From an uncultured Flavobacteriaceae bacterium (GTDB lineage: Bacteria; Bacteroidota; Bacteroidia; Flavobacteriales; Flavobacteriaceae), in the NCBI GenBank assembly GCA_947497145.1, contig CANMFQ010000010.1:62001-126000 (forward strand): a stretch of DNA of 64,000 nt, in the 5' to 3' direction. The notes under the pieces were generated by a model. The model saw only the letters and a list, made by a program, of their open reading frames with translations, was not told the DNA's origin and made no database searches. Both the position numbers and the translations under genes were made by a program. This document shows, one piece after another, positions 49,859 to 60,835 of this stretch; within the stretch, counting starts at the first letter, position 1, and each line of letters begins with the position of its first letter.

Positions 49859-52564
49859 ATGAAAAAAATCTTATATATACTTTGTGTACTATTTTCTTTA
49901 AACTCTTTTTCGCAGGAGATTAATGTTTCAGGATCTATAAAAGATAGTATTGGTTCTCCTTTAGAATCTGCTAATGTGGTGGCGATAAATAGTGAAACAA
50001 AGAAATTAGCTTCATATTCGGTTGCTAACAATAAGGGCAGGTATCAGCTTTCGCTTGAAAAGAATGCTAATTATACTTTAAAGGTTAGTTTTTTAGGGTA
50101 CAAAACCATTTCTGAGACTTTAGTAATAACCGAGCAATCTATAGACTTTGAGAAAAACTTTATACTGCATGAAGACGAAAGTCAATTAGATGAAGTAGTA
50201 ATTAGTTATGAAATGCCAGTTTCAGTTAAAGGAGACACCATTGTCTATAATGCCGATTCCTTTAAAAATGGAACAGAAAAGAAATTAGGCGATGTGCTTA
50301 AAAAATTACCAGGAGTAGAAATTAATGATGATGGAGAAATTGAGGTTGAAGGTAAACGCGTACAGAAGCTAATGGTAGAAGGAAAAGACTTTTTTGATGG
50401 CGATTCTAAACTGGCTGTAGAAAACATCCCATCTAGTGCTATAGAAAAAGTACAAGTGCTTAAAAATTATAATGAAGTCTCACAATTACAAAGCGTTACA
50501 AATAATGACGATAGTATAGCTATTAATATTAAACTTAAAGAAGGAAAGAAGAATTTTTGGTTTGGTGATGTTACAGCTGGTGGTGGACCAAATGAACGAT
50601 ATTTGGTTCACCCAAAGCTGTTTTATTATAGTCCAGAAAAGAGTATTAATATAATAACAGACATCAATAATATTGGTGAAATACCTTTTACTCGTAGAGA
50701 TTATTTTAAGTTTACAGGAGGTTTTAAAAATTTGTCTGGAGGAGGAACTACCTTAAATTTAACTCAAGATAATTTAGGCTTTTCATTACTTCAAAACAAT
50801 ATGGCAAATGAAATAGAAACTCAATTTGGAGCAGCAAATTTTAGCTATGCGCCAAGTAAAAGCCTTGATTTAAGTGGTTTCTTTATTTACTCTGGAACAA
50901 AAACAGATATAGAAGAATTAACAACAAGAGATTATATTTTAGATGATCTCACAGAGGAAACTACTACGAGTTCTATTCAAGATAATAAGTTAGGTCTTGG
51001 TAAAATAAGTGCATCATATAAACCGCATAGCAATTTTCAATTAGATTATGATGTGTTTTTAAAACTATCTGAACAAGAAGAAAGTAGCAACGTTTCGTCT
51101 ACAACAGCAACTGTAAATAATACCATAAATGAGCTGCGAGAGGATAACCCTTTTTCTATTAACCAAAATGCAAATCTGTATTATACATTAAACGATAAAA
51201 ATATTTTTTCAGCCGAAATACAACATTTATGGTCTAAAGAAAACCCTTTTTACAATGCAACATTTTTAGGTTTAGGAGAGAATCCAAGTATAGCAGAATT
51301 ACCATTTTCAACAGTATTTCCTTATGATACAACACAAGAAGATTACGGATTAAATCAAGATAAAACAATTAATACCAATAAGTTTGATGCTAAAGTGAAT
51401 TATTACAACGTACTAAATAACAAAAGCAATTTAAACTTTGTTATTGGTGGAACTCTTAGTAGACAGAATTTCGATTCTTCAATTTTTCAAACCTTGGATG
51501 ATGGCAGTTCGAACAGTTTTACTGGAGACGAATTTAATAATGACGTTACTTCAAATTTTTCAGATATATATGCTGGTGCAAAATATAAATTTGTTACTGG
51601 AAAATTCACATTTGCGCCAGGAGTAAACCTTCATAGCTATACGTATAATAATGAACAACTCGGAGAAAAATATGAAGATACTCAAACGAAACTATTACCA
51701 AATTTTTATGCTAATCTGCAATTTAAAAAATCTGAAAGCTTACGATTTAACTATTCTAAAACCGTAGAATACCCTGACGTTAATACTGTAGCGCAAGGAT
51801 ATGTGTTTAATAATTACAATTCACTATTTCAAGGGAATAATGAGATTAAGAATGGTCTGTACGATACTTTTAATCTGAACTACAGTAGCTTTAGTTTGTT
51901 TAATTATACTAATGTATTGGCATCATTGAGTTATACAAAAATGAATGACCCAATAAAAAATAATTTTAGCTATCAAGGCATAAACTCGGTATCTACACCT
52001 ATTAATTCAATCGTAACAGATGAAAGCCTTATTGGAATATTTCGTTGGGATAAAACCATTGGTAAGTATAAAGTTGGCTTAAGTGCTAATGTGTCTTGGC
52101 TCAATAATTTTAATGTGGTAGATGATGAAATAATCGAATCAGAATCATTAACACAACGCTATAAAGCAAGTGTTTTAACAAATTTTAAAAAAGGCCCAAA
52201 TTTTGAAGTCGGTTACCAACGTGCTATAAGCGATTTTACAAATTCAGGTACGAAGAACACCTTTTATACAGACAAGCCATTTGCGAAGTTAGAAATGGTA
52301 TTTTTTAAAGATTTTTCGTTTACATCAGATTATAGCTTTTATAATTATTCTGATGATCAGCAGACGTTAAACTCTTATTCTTTTTTAAATGCCAATCTCT
52401 ATTATAGAAAAAAAGGCAGTAAATGGGAATACAGATTAGGAGTTAAAAATATTCTTAATACCCAATCAATAAATCAAAACAATTATAACGAAGCTTTTTC
52501 CACCACATCAGAGTATTATGTACAACCGCGTTATGGGTTTTTAACTGTTAAATATAATTTGTAG
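49859..52564 (+). CDS. Outer membrane beta-barrel / TonB-dependent receptor-like protein with CarboxypepD_reg-like domain
   Basis: INVSGSIKDSIGSPLESANVVAINSETKK...; KKLGDVLKKLPGVEINDDGEIEVEGKRVQKLMVEGKDFFDG; follows a GLPGLI gene. Confidence 0.85.
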   Translation: MKKILYILCVLFSLNSFSQEINVSGSIKDSIGSPLESANVVAINSETKKLASYSVANNKGRYQLSLEKNANYTLKVSFLGYKTISETLVITEQSIDFEKNFILHEDESQLDEVVISYEMPVSVKGDTIVYNADSFKNGTEKKLGDVLKKLPGVEINDDGEIEVEGKRVQKLMVEGKDFFDGDSKLAVENIPSSAIEKVQVLKNYNEVSQLQSVTNNDDSIAINIKLKEGKKNFWFGDVTAGGGPNERYLVHPKLFYYSPEKSINIITDINNIGEIPFTRRDYFKFTGGFKNLSGGGTTLNLTQDNLGFSLLQNNMANEIETQFGAANFSYAPSKSLDLSGFFIYSGTKTDIEELTTRDYILDDLTEETTTSSIQDNKLGLGKISASYKPHSNFQLDYDVFLKLSEQEESSNVSSTTATVNNTINELREDNPFSINQNANLYYTLNDKNIFSAEIQHLWSKENPFYNATFLGLGENPSIAELPFSTVFPYDTTQEDYGLNQDKTINTNKFDAKVNYYNVLNNKSNLNFVIGGTLSRQNFDSSIFQTLDDGSSNSFTGDEFNNDVTSNFSDIYAGAKYKFVTGKFTFAPGVNLHSYTYNNEQLGEKYEDTQTKLLPNFYANLQFKKSESLRFNYSKTVEYPDVNTVAQGYVFNNYNSLFQGNNEIKNGLYDTFNLNYSSFSLFNYTNVLASLSYTKMNDPIKNNFSYQGINSVSTPINSIVTDESLIGIFRWDKTIGKYKVGLSANVSWLNNFNVVDDEIIESESLTQRYKASVLTNFKKGPNFEVGYQRAISDFTNSGTKNTFYTDKPFAKLEMVFFKDFSFTSDYSFYNYSDDQQTLNSYSFLNANLYYRKKGSKWEYRLGVKNILNTQSINQNNYNEAFSTTSEYYVQPRYGFLTVKYNL

Positions 52565-52717
52565 TACCATTTTCTCTTTCAATTTACTGTAATATAAATC
52601 AACATTAGTAGACACATTTATTTTTTTTATCTATACATTTTTAGTCTCTGTATAGTAAATTTTAGCAGTCTTGTTTTCCATAATATTTTTGAAGAGTAGT
52701 GTTTAAAAATAACAAAA

Positions 52718-53281
52718 ATGAAGTCAATTAAAATAGTAACAATAATGAGTATTCTAGGAATGCTTTTTATAACACAAACATCAAATGCGCAGAGAAGAGT
52801 AGTAGTAAAAACACCAAATAGAACAGTTATAAGAACAACAAGTCCTAGAGTGGTTTATAAAAGAAAAGCACCTGTTGTAAGAGCAGTAAGAACACTACCC
52901 GCTACAGCAGTTGTTGTAAAACGGAATGGGGTTAGATATCACTATTACAAAGGGCGTTATTACAGGTATAACAGAGGAAGATATGTTGTAGTAACAGCAC
53001 CAAGTGGTGTAAGGGTAAAAGTTTTACCTGTTGGTTATCGAAAAATTGTCATTGCAGGAAGACCTTACTTTTATTTTGGAGGAGTTTATTATGTATCTGT
53101 TAGCAATGGTTATAAAGTGGTAGAAGCACCAGATAATATCATAGTTTATGAATTACCAGAGGAAGCAGAACAAATAGAAATAGATGGAAAAACATTTTAT
53201 GAATATGATGCTAAATTGTATAAAGTCGTTACCACTCCAGATGGTAAAGGGTTTAAAGTTGTGGGTGATTTAGAAGAGTAA
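52718..53281 (+). CDS. Secreted DUF6515-like protein
   Basis: Signal peptide; R/V-rich region then GVRYHYYKGRYYRYNRGRYVVVTAPSGVRVKVLPVGYRKIVIAGRPYFYFGGVYY. Confidence 0.6.
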   Translation: MKSIKIVTIMSILGMLFITQTSNAQRRVVVKTPNRTVIRTTSPRVVYKRKAPVVRAVRTLPATAVVVKRNGVRYHYYKGRYYRYNRGRYVVVTAPSGVRVKVLPVGYRKIVIAGRPYFYFGGVYYVSVSNGYKVVEAPDNIIVYELPEEAEQIEIDGKTFYEYDAKLYKVVTTPDGKGFKVVGDLEE

Positions 53282-53370
53282 CTCATTCAAAATAAAGAGA
53301 AATAATCCTATGTTTAATCGTCCGAATTTTAAAACCAACTAGAAAAGAATAGACAATAAAAAATAGAAAA

Positions 53371-53748
53371 ATGAAAGTATTAAAAAGTAGTATACTAGTA
53401 ATCGTAATGTTCGTTAGTACAATAGCTTTCGCACAAGACAGAGAACTTACAGAACAACAACAAACACAATTTAAAGAACAGTTAGAACAATATTATGAAA
53501 AACTAGACTTATCCGAAGAGCAGAAACCAAAATTTGAAGACATTACAAAAAAGTATGTACTTCAAATGAAAGCTTTAAAAACGAGTACCAAGGGCAGATT
53601 TGCCAAATACAGAGAATATAAATCGATAGTAGGTTCAAAAAACAAAGAAATGAAAACCTTACTTTCTGCTGAACAATACAAGGTGTATAAAAATACCCAA
53701 AAAGAGATACAAAAGAAGATGAAAGAAAGACGTGAAAATAGAAATTAA
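53371..53748 (+). CDS. Small secreted helical protein (Spy/LTXXQ-like)
   Basis: Signal peptide FVSTIAFAQ; LDLSEEQKPKFEDITKKY...LLSAEQYKVYKN. Confidence 0.55.
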   Translation: MKVLKSSILVIVMFVSTIAFAQDRELTEQQQTQFKEQLEQYYEKLDLSEEQKPKFEDITKKYVLQMKALKTSTKGRFAKYREYKSIVGSKNKEMKTLLSAEQYKVYKNTQKEIQKKMKERRENRN

Positions 53749-53761
53749 AAAAGCAAACAAA

Positions 53762-55420
53762 ATGATTAAAACGATAAAATACAATTATATAAAATTAACA
53801 CTGGATATGTTATTAGCACTGAATTCGAAAATAATAGTAATAATAGGGGCATTTGTTCTTTTATTAAGTTGCTCTAATGACGACGACGATAATTCTATAA
53901 ATAACACAGCGCCTTTAATCTCAAATCAAACATTTTCAATAACTAATGACGCAGCCATAGGCGCTTCAGTAGGAAACGTTTTAGCTACTGACGACGATAA
54001 CGATGTTTTAAGCTACAGTATTACTGCGAGTAATGACGATAACATCTTTGCAATAAACAGTACAACGGGACTCATTACCGTTTCAGGAGCACTAAATACA
54101 ACCACAACATATACGTTAACTGTGCAAGTTAGTGATGGACAAAGTACTACTGATGCTACTATTACCATTAACTTGGTTGAAATAACAGTTAGTTTCCCGC
54201 CACCGCCTTTTTCACTTTTTTATGATGGAACTCTAATTGGAGCTGACTATTGGTCAGAAACCCCAAAAATTCTTTCAGCATCCTATGGTTTTGGAGATAT
54301 TATTGGATTGCCTGGCACAGAAATCACACAACAACTCGTTGAACAAGCAGGAGGTGCTTGGCTCTCTGATGTTAATTGTGGGGACGATAATACAGCATCC
54401 TTAACTTCATCAGTAACGCAACAGCAATTAGCTAATGGATATATATTAAAAACGCCTTATCAGCAGGTTTTAAAAGATGGTGCTTTGGGTTTAGATGGTA
54501 TGCCTATTGTGTTCAGTTGGCCAGTATTAACCAATACAGTAGATATAAATGATGTTCAAGTTACATTGAACACAGGAGAAGTGGTTTCGCCAATGGCAAT
54601 TGGTATGCTACCTAATTTTGAAAATAATGAACGTAACTGTATCGTAGTTTTTGGTGAATTTGGTAACCGACTGCCTAGTACAGACCCAGATGCACGTTTT
54701 TCTGTAAAAGTAGAAATCGTAACAGGTGATACGCCGTTAATGTTGGCTGGGCCAAATAACCAAATGGTAAGCGCCGTGGGGTTATCTTGGGAAACCACTA
54801 CAAGCCCATACGACCCAAATAATGGGCCAAGATTGGTGGGTGCTAAACTAAACCACGTAGGAACACAAGCAATTGGTGAAGGTGTTAGCAATCCTATTGT
54901 GAATATGGGATTGCCGCAAAACGACGAATTTGATTTATATGGCGGTGGCGATTTCAGACTTCGTGTACTAACCTCAGGTGGTTTTTCACCAGATGGAGTT
55001 CGTGGAGTGCTACCAACAGATTATGAACGTTTTTTTAGAATTCATGCAACAGGTACAGACGGTTCAACAGTTTTAATCGAGGATGTCGGTGTGGATTACC
55101 AAGTTGAAGGTGGTACCCTAAAAGTATTGGGCTTATCAGATTTAGGAAACGTAGCAGGCTTTAATGGCACAGTATATGGAGATTGCTATATGGAAGATAG
55201 AGACAATTACATAGACATTATTATTGAAGGTGATGAGGGTGCAGCAAGAAACATTACATTCGTAGAAATTCCAAGTTTAGAAGGTGGTTATGATGCTTTT
55301 TATAACCCAGGCGGACCAGGAACAACACCATTTTCAAACGTAAACTACACACAGCCAGGCCCAAGAGATTTAGAACCTGTAATTATGGCATTAGATAATC
55401 CGATGCGTGTAACAAACTAA
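53762..55420 (+). CDS. Lipoprotein with N-terminal cadherin-like domain
   Basis: Lipobox LLLSCSNDDDD; APLISNQTFSITNDAAIGASVGNVLATDDDNDVLSYSITASNDDNIFAINSTTGLITVSG. Confidence 0.7.
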   Translation: MIKTIKYNYIKLTLDMLLALNSKIIVIIGAFVLLLSCSNDDDDNSINNTAPLISNQTFSITNDAAIGASVGNVLATDDDNDVLSYSITASNDDNIFAINSTTGLITVSGALNTTTTYTLTVQVSDGQSTTDATITINLVEITVSFPPPPFSLFYDGTLIGADYWSETPKILSASYGFGDIIGLPGTEITQQLVEQAGGAWLSDVNCGDDNTASLTSSVTQQQLANGYILKTPYQQVLKDGALGLDGMPIVFSWPVLTNTVDINDVQVTLNTGEVVSPMAIGMLPNFENNERNCIVVFGEFGNRLPSTDPDARFSVKVEIVTGDTPLMLAGPNNQMVSAVGLSWETTTSPYDPNNGPRLVGAKLNHVGTQAIGEGVSNPIVNMGLPQNDEFDLYGGGDFRLRVLTSGGFSPDGVRGVLPTDYERFFRIHATGTDGSTVLIEDVGVDYQVEGGTLKVLGLSDLGNVAGFNGTVYGDCYMEDRDNYIDIIIEGDEGAARNITFVEIPSLEGGYDAFYNPGGPGTTPFSNVNYTQPGPRDLEPVIMALDNPMRVTN

Positions 55421-55504
55421 AAATAGGATCTATAACTGTACCTAGTACGGTGTATAAACAATAGCGGTTTGAGTGAAAACTTAAACCGCTATTGCAATTA
55501 TAGC

Positions 55505-55770
55505 TTACTTGAATTAAACTTTAATGGAATTTCGTCAGCGCGCCAACTTTCTTGATTTTAGCTTCAGCCATTGGCTAAACCTAAAATACAAAATGTACTA
55601 TAATGTGCTTGCGTTATTTGACTTTGCTTTGGGTAAAAGCTTTACCAAAGACAAATCTTCTTTTATTTTTTTCTTGCTATAAACTTTCTTCTCAAAAGGT
55701 AATGGAACACTTATTATACGAACCGACGGTAGGAGGGGAGTGTAATGTGTGTGTGGAATGGAATTGTCAC
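55505..55770. repeat. Dispersed intergenic repeat, copy B
   Basis: Shares tgaattaaact...cagcgc.ccaactttcttgattttag...ggctaaacctaaaata with 31851-32110; hairpin arms 13/15 paired. Confidence 0.75.
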
Positions 55771-55831
55771 GACCAAGGCTTAATTAAGTAGGCTATTTGG
55801 TAAAACAATACTTGTTAAAAGTTCGTATGTT

Positions 55832-55870
55832 GGGGTAGTGACCTCATAGCTGCATAAACGGAAAACTTCG
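55832..55870 (+). repeat. Candidate terminal inverted repeat of the Tn3-family element (left end)
   Basis: GGGGTAGTGACCTCATAGCTGCATAAACGGAAAACTTCG: GGGG start and ACGnAAA-like interior typical of ~38-bp Tn3 ends. No partner found in the window. Confidence 0.4.
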
Positions 55871-55955
55871 CTCGCAAACCCTATAAACATTGGTGTTGTC
55901 TTTTCATCCAATTTAGCTTATTCCATTAAATGAAGTATTTTGTGGAAAAAACGTC

Positions 55956-58850
55956 ATGCAATATAATCAAAGTGAAAGTTGGTATCTGACCTATGATGAG
56001 TCCTTATTGTTGAAAAACAAAAGTTTCCCTCATAAACTGGCCATGGCCGTTCAACTGAAGCAATACCAGTCGAATGGGTTCTTTCCAAAAGCATCATCTG
56101 AAATATCAAATGGACTTGTCTCCCATCTTAGCGATCAGTTGGAAACAAGTGCTTCTACTTTGAAAGGATACGATTGGTCAAGTAGAACAGCGAGAAACCA
56201 TAGGGAAGAGATATTAAAGTTTCTTGGATTTGAAAAAACAAATGAAAATCATCGCAAAGGACTCATCGAATTTTTGATTGACGATATCCTTCCCTATGGA
56301 AGTACAAAAATAGAAATTGAAGAAATTTGCCTGAAATGGTTCTTAGAGCATAGACTAGCGGTTCCAACGGAAAAAGTGCTTTCGCGTACAATTTCCACTG
56401 CACTCGCGAAATTTGAGAACAGATTGTTCGCTCAGGTTGCCTCGCTTTTGGGAAGGGGCACGACTGAATTGTTCGACCGCTGCCTAAGAAACGATTCACG
56501 CGAAAAGGGTTCGTTCACTTGGCTTCGTTCCGATTCGGGCCGTGCCAGTCTAGCTACCATTCTCAATGAACTGGACAAATTGGCCTTTATCGAGGATTGC
56601 GTACTGCCCTTAAAAGAAATCGGCGGGATACACCCCAAGATACGGGAAAGGCTTTACAAAAGGATAGCTTCCGAGTCGGCTTGGGAGGTAAGGCGGCACC
56701 CTCCATATATCAGGGATACCCTGATGTGCATTTTTCTCTATGCCAGAAGGCAGAAAATCATCGATGACCTCGTGGACCTGTTCATCCTACTAGTGGGAAA
56801 ACTATCAAAGAAGGCAAAAAAGAAAGTGGAGACCGTATTGGTAAAGGAAATGAAACGGGTCTATGGTAAGACGACACTGTTGGCCCGAATCGCCAAGGCA
56901 TCATTGAAAGACCCGAAAGGTACCATCAACAGGGTCATATATCCCATTGCCAACAAAGCGAAACTGTCCGATATAGTAAAGGAATATAAATATTCCGGAA
57001 AGGGTTTTAAAAATGAGATACATAACCTAGTGCGCTCCAGTTATTCCTCCCACTATCGGAGAATGGTGCCACAGATATTGGGCAGTCTGACCTTTAGGTC
57101 AAATAATGATTCACACGCACCCGTCTTGGATGCCATCGACTGGCTCTTGGAGAACCCGATACCCGACCCAAACTTTTCAATGAACGATGGTTCGGTTCCC
57201 ACATCGGACATCATCAAGCCCAGTTTTATAAAACTTGTCAAAGGGATGGGCAAAGGTGATATGGACCGTATAGATTATGAAATAGCTGTCCTCGAAGCTT
57301 TGCGAAAACGACTTCGCTGCAAGGAGATATGGGTGGAAGGGGCAGATAAGTACCGTAATCCCGATGAGGACGTTCCCACGGACTTCAACATTAACAGGAA
57401 ATTCTACTATGACCGTTTGGGCGTGGAGAACGACCCTTTGGAATTTACAAGGGGACTAAAGGAAGAAATGGAATCGGCACTGAGAATGCTTAACGGAAAC
57501 CTACCCTCCAACAAATATGTAAGGTTACGGCAGACTGGAGTAAAGAATATTGTACTCTCTCCCTCGGAACCGCTCATGGATCCACCTAACATAAGCGCGC
57601 TCAAGGGAGAGGTCCAATCCAAGTGGCCGATGACCTCCCTTTTGGATATACTTCGCGAGGCGGATAGTTGGTCCGGCCTTACAAAATCGTTCAAAAGTGT
57701 GAGAACTTCGGAGCGGTTGTCGCCCGGACAGCTCAGGAAAAGATTGCTTTTGGTACTTTATGGCCTAGGGACCAATATGGGGCTCAATCGTTTGGCGTCG
57801 GGCAACCAGGTCAGTTACAAGGAGCTTCGCCATGTTAAGAACGCCTACATACACAAAGATTCCCTGCGCAGGGCCATTAGAGAGGTGGCCAATGGGGTAT
57901 TCTCTATCAAGGACACCAAACTTTGGGGTGAGGCCACCACCTCATGCGCCTCGGATTCGAAGAAGTTCGGTTCGTGGGACCAGAACCTGATGACGGAATG
58001 GCATATCCGATACGGGGGAAAGGGTGTTATGATCTATTGGCACGTCGACACCCGTTCCACCTGTATCTATTCCCAACTGAAAAAATGCTCCTCCTCGGAG
58101 GTGGCCAACATGATAGAGGGGGTGCTCAAGCACTGTACCGACATGAAAGTGGAAAAACAGTTTGTGGACACCCATGGCCAGAGCGAGGTCGCCTTTGCTT
58201 TTTGCAGGCTGTTGGGGTTTGAGCTGATGCCTAGGTTGAAGAACATCGCCTCCCAAAAACTTTACCTCCCGGATATTTCCCTAAAGAAAGAGCTCAAAAA
58301 CCTATTACCGATACTTAATAGGAGCATTAAATGGGAAATCATCGAGAGGCAGTACGATGAAATGGTAAAATACACCGCTGCCCTGGAACAGGGAACGGCC
58401 GACCCCGAATCGATATTAAAGCGGTTCACCAGGGGAAACGAAAGCCACCCGACCTACAGGGCCCTGCAAGAACTGGGCAAGGTGGTTAAAACAATATTCC
58501 TTTGTAGGTACCTTGCCGATGAAAATATCCGAAGGGAAATACACGGTGGGCTGAACGTGATAGAGAACTGGAATTCTGCCAACGGTTTCATTTTTTTTGG
58601 AAAAAGTGGCGAGGTTTCATCTAACCGTTTGGAAGAGCAGGAACTGTCGGTACTGGCATTACATCTGCTTCAGAACTGCCTGGTCTATGTCAACACGCTC
58701 ATGATACAACGTGTGGTGGCCGAAAACGGGTGGATGGAAAGACTTGACAAGGAAGATTATCGTGCATTGAGCCCATTGATACATGCCCATGTGAACCCCT
58801 ATGGAAAGTTCGAACTGGACATGGACAAAAACCTTGGTCTGGCCGTGTAG
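55956..58850 (+). mobile_element. tnpA: Tn3-family transposase (964 aa, apparently intact)
   Basis: Length and C-terminal features: [118 protein letters not shown]. Confidence 0.92.
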
Positions 58851-59015
58851 AGCGATTGTCCTTTGTGCCGAAAAAGGTTCTTTTCTCAGGACCACTCACA
58901 AAAGAAAACATAAGGTTAGAAATATCACGGTACTGTTTTTCGATCCGATCAATGATGGGGCACATTTTGAATAGTTAATCTGCGTATAAAAAGGAATACC
59001 TCTCACGTTTTTCCT

Positions 59016-59897
59016 TCAATCCCTGTTATGGTATACAGTTTCCCAAACGACGGCTCCCAAGATAAAAAGTCCACCGATATAGGTACGGAATTCAGGATAT
59101 TCCTGAAGAAACATAGCGCCCAAGGCAATGCCAAAGATGGGTTGGGTGCAGCTCATAATACTTGCGGTAGTAACCGAAAATTTCTTAAAACTTCCCAGAA
59201 ATAGTGTATGGCCCAGAACGGTCGTGAAAATGGCAAGAAACAATATAGGTACCCATGAGAGCGAAGACAGTCTGGCAATTTCTCCCCAATCCATAAACGG
59301 CAAAAGCAAGAATACCGTGGCGCATACCTGTACTGTCATGAGGTAGCCATCGTTGAACCTTTCCGCCCGTTTTTTTAGTAACAGGTTACGAATGGAATAG
59401 CTCAAGGCAGAAGCAATGCCCCAACAAACGGCCTCAAATATACTTCCCGAAGTTTCGACCCCATTTGGGAGCAACAGATAGATTCCCAAAAGGGAAAGCA
59501 CCGTCAAAAAGACATGCTTCCATTGGAACCTTGTGGACAAAAAAACAGGCTCTAAAATTGAAGTGATGATCGGGTAAGTGAACAAAGACAACATGCCTAT
59601 CGCCACACTGGATTTCTGTAGGGCATGAAAATAGGTGACCCAATGCACGGTCAGCAAAATTCCACTTAAAACAACAATCCAAAATTCCCTTGTACCGAAT
59701 CTAGGGGTCTTTTGATTTTTACCAAAACGTGGTAAAAGTAGAAAAATGACAGTTGCCAGTACCGCCCTTAAAAAAATGATGGCTTCCGGATTCCCATCGA
59801 TATACCTGCCAAGGACTCCTGAGGTGCTGATGAACAGCATTGCGAGATTTAGGAACAGGACATCCTTGATCCGACCTTGAAGCTTTACTTGTGCCAT
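59016..59897 (-). CDS. DMT/EamA-family transporter
   Basis: Ten hydrophobic helices; AMLFISTSGVLGRYIDGNPEAIIFLRAVLATVIF; LGHTLFLGSFKKFSVTTASIMSCTQPIFGIALGAMFLQEYP. Confidence 0.85.
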   Translation of the reverse strand: MAQVKLQGRIKDVLFLNLAMLFISTSGVLGRYIDGNPEAIIFLRAVLATVIFLLLPRFGKNQKTPRFGTREFWIVVLSGILLTVHWVTYFHALQKSSVAIGMLSLFTYPIITSILEPVFLSTRFQWKHVFLTVLSLLGIYLLLPNGVETSGSIFEAVCWGIASALSYSIRNLLLKKRAERFNDGYLMTVQVCATVFLLLPFMDWGEIARLSSLSWVPILFLAIFTTVLGHTLFLGSFKKFSVTTASIMSCTQPIFGIALGAMFLQEYPEFRTYIGGLFILGAVVWETVYHNRD

Positions 59898-60835
59898 ACC
59901 AAAGATGCCGCTCCAATAATGGATGCGCTTTTGTCTCCAAGTGCGGACAGTTTGATTTTCACCTTACCCTTAAACAGGTCTATTGAGTGTTTCTTAAAAT
60001 ATTCCTTCGTCGGACTCAACAGGAGGTCACCCGCCTTTACCAGGCCGCCCGAAAGTATAATTGCTTCCGGTTCCAGGGCAGTAGCCAGTTTGCACATGAA
60101 CTTTCCCAACTTTTCCCCTACGAAATCAAATGCTGCCAGGGCAATTTTATCTCCTTCGAGAGCGGCTGCCATGATTTCTTCACCGCGAAGATTATGATAG
60201 GCGATATCCCTAAATCTACTTTCATAGTTGTATTTGGCCTGCATGTACAGTACGGAACGTTTGAGTCCAGTAGCGGAAACATAGGCCTCGATACCACCCT
60301 TTGCTCCAAGTACCGTTTCCCAGCCATCATCTTCGACCGAAAAATGGCCCATCCTCGCCGCGTACCCGGTATGGCCGTGTACCAATTGTCCGTTTGCCAC
60401 GATTCCACTGCCCAAACCTGTGCCAAGGGTCAATACGACAAAATCCCTCATGTTTCTGCCCGACCCAAAATGAAGCTCGCCCAAGACGGCCGCATTACCG
60501 TCATTGATTATTTTTGTTGGATAATTTAATTTTTCAGAAAGTAATCGGGCCAGCTCAGTAGAACCTTTCCAGGGTAAGTTTCCCGGGTTGAAAACGGTCT
60601 GATTTTGATAATTGACATCTGGCGCTCCAATTCCGACACCATCTATGCTAAAATCTGAAACCATTTGATTCCTCAAGGTTTCAATACAAGCAGCCACTTT
60701 TTCAAGATATTCTTCAAGAACCCTAAAGTTTTGTGTTCTAAATCGTTCTTGAGCCAAGCATTCACCTTCCCGGCTTACCAATCCAATCTTGGTATAGGTG
60801 CCCCCAATGTCTATTCCTACGGCAAGGTGTCTCAT
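59885..60835 (-). CDS. ROK-family sugar kinase
   Basis: AVGIDIGGTYTKIGLV, INDGNAAVLGELHFGSGRNMRDFVVLTLGTGLGSGIVANGQLVHGHTGYAARMGHF. Confidence 0.88.
   Translation of the reverse strand: MRHLAVGIDIGGTYTKIGLVSREGECLAQERFRTQNFRVLEEYLEKVAACIETLRNQMVSDFSIDGVGIGAPDVNYQNQTVFNPGNLPWKGSTELARLLSEKLNYPTKIINDGNAAVLGELHFGSGRNMRDFVVLTLGTGLGSGIVANGQLVHGHTGYAARMGHFSVEDDGWETVLGAKGGIEAYVSATGLKRSVLYMQAKYNYESRFRDIAYHNLRGEEIMAAALEGDKIALAAFDFVGEKLGKFMCKLATALEPEAIILSGGLVKAGDLLLSPTKEYFKKHSIDLFKGKVKIKLSALGDKSASIIGAASLVWHK

Noticed and set aside
55603-55791. 62-aa plus-strand ORF
   Set aside because: Lies entirely inside the dispersed repeat and reads as low-complexity translation of it; no protein-like features.
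57942-58256. Minus-strand 104-aa ORF and other antisense ORFs within the Tn3 transposase
   Set aside because: Fully overlap a clearly coding 964-aa transposase; arise from higher GC and fewer stops.
60118-60529. Plus- and minus-strand ORFs overlapping the ROK kinase gene
   Set aside because: Shadow ORFs within a recognised coding sequence.
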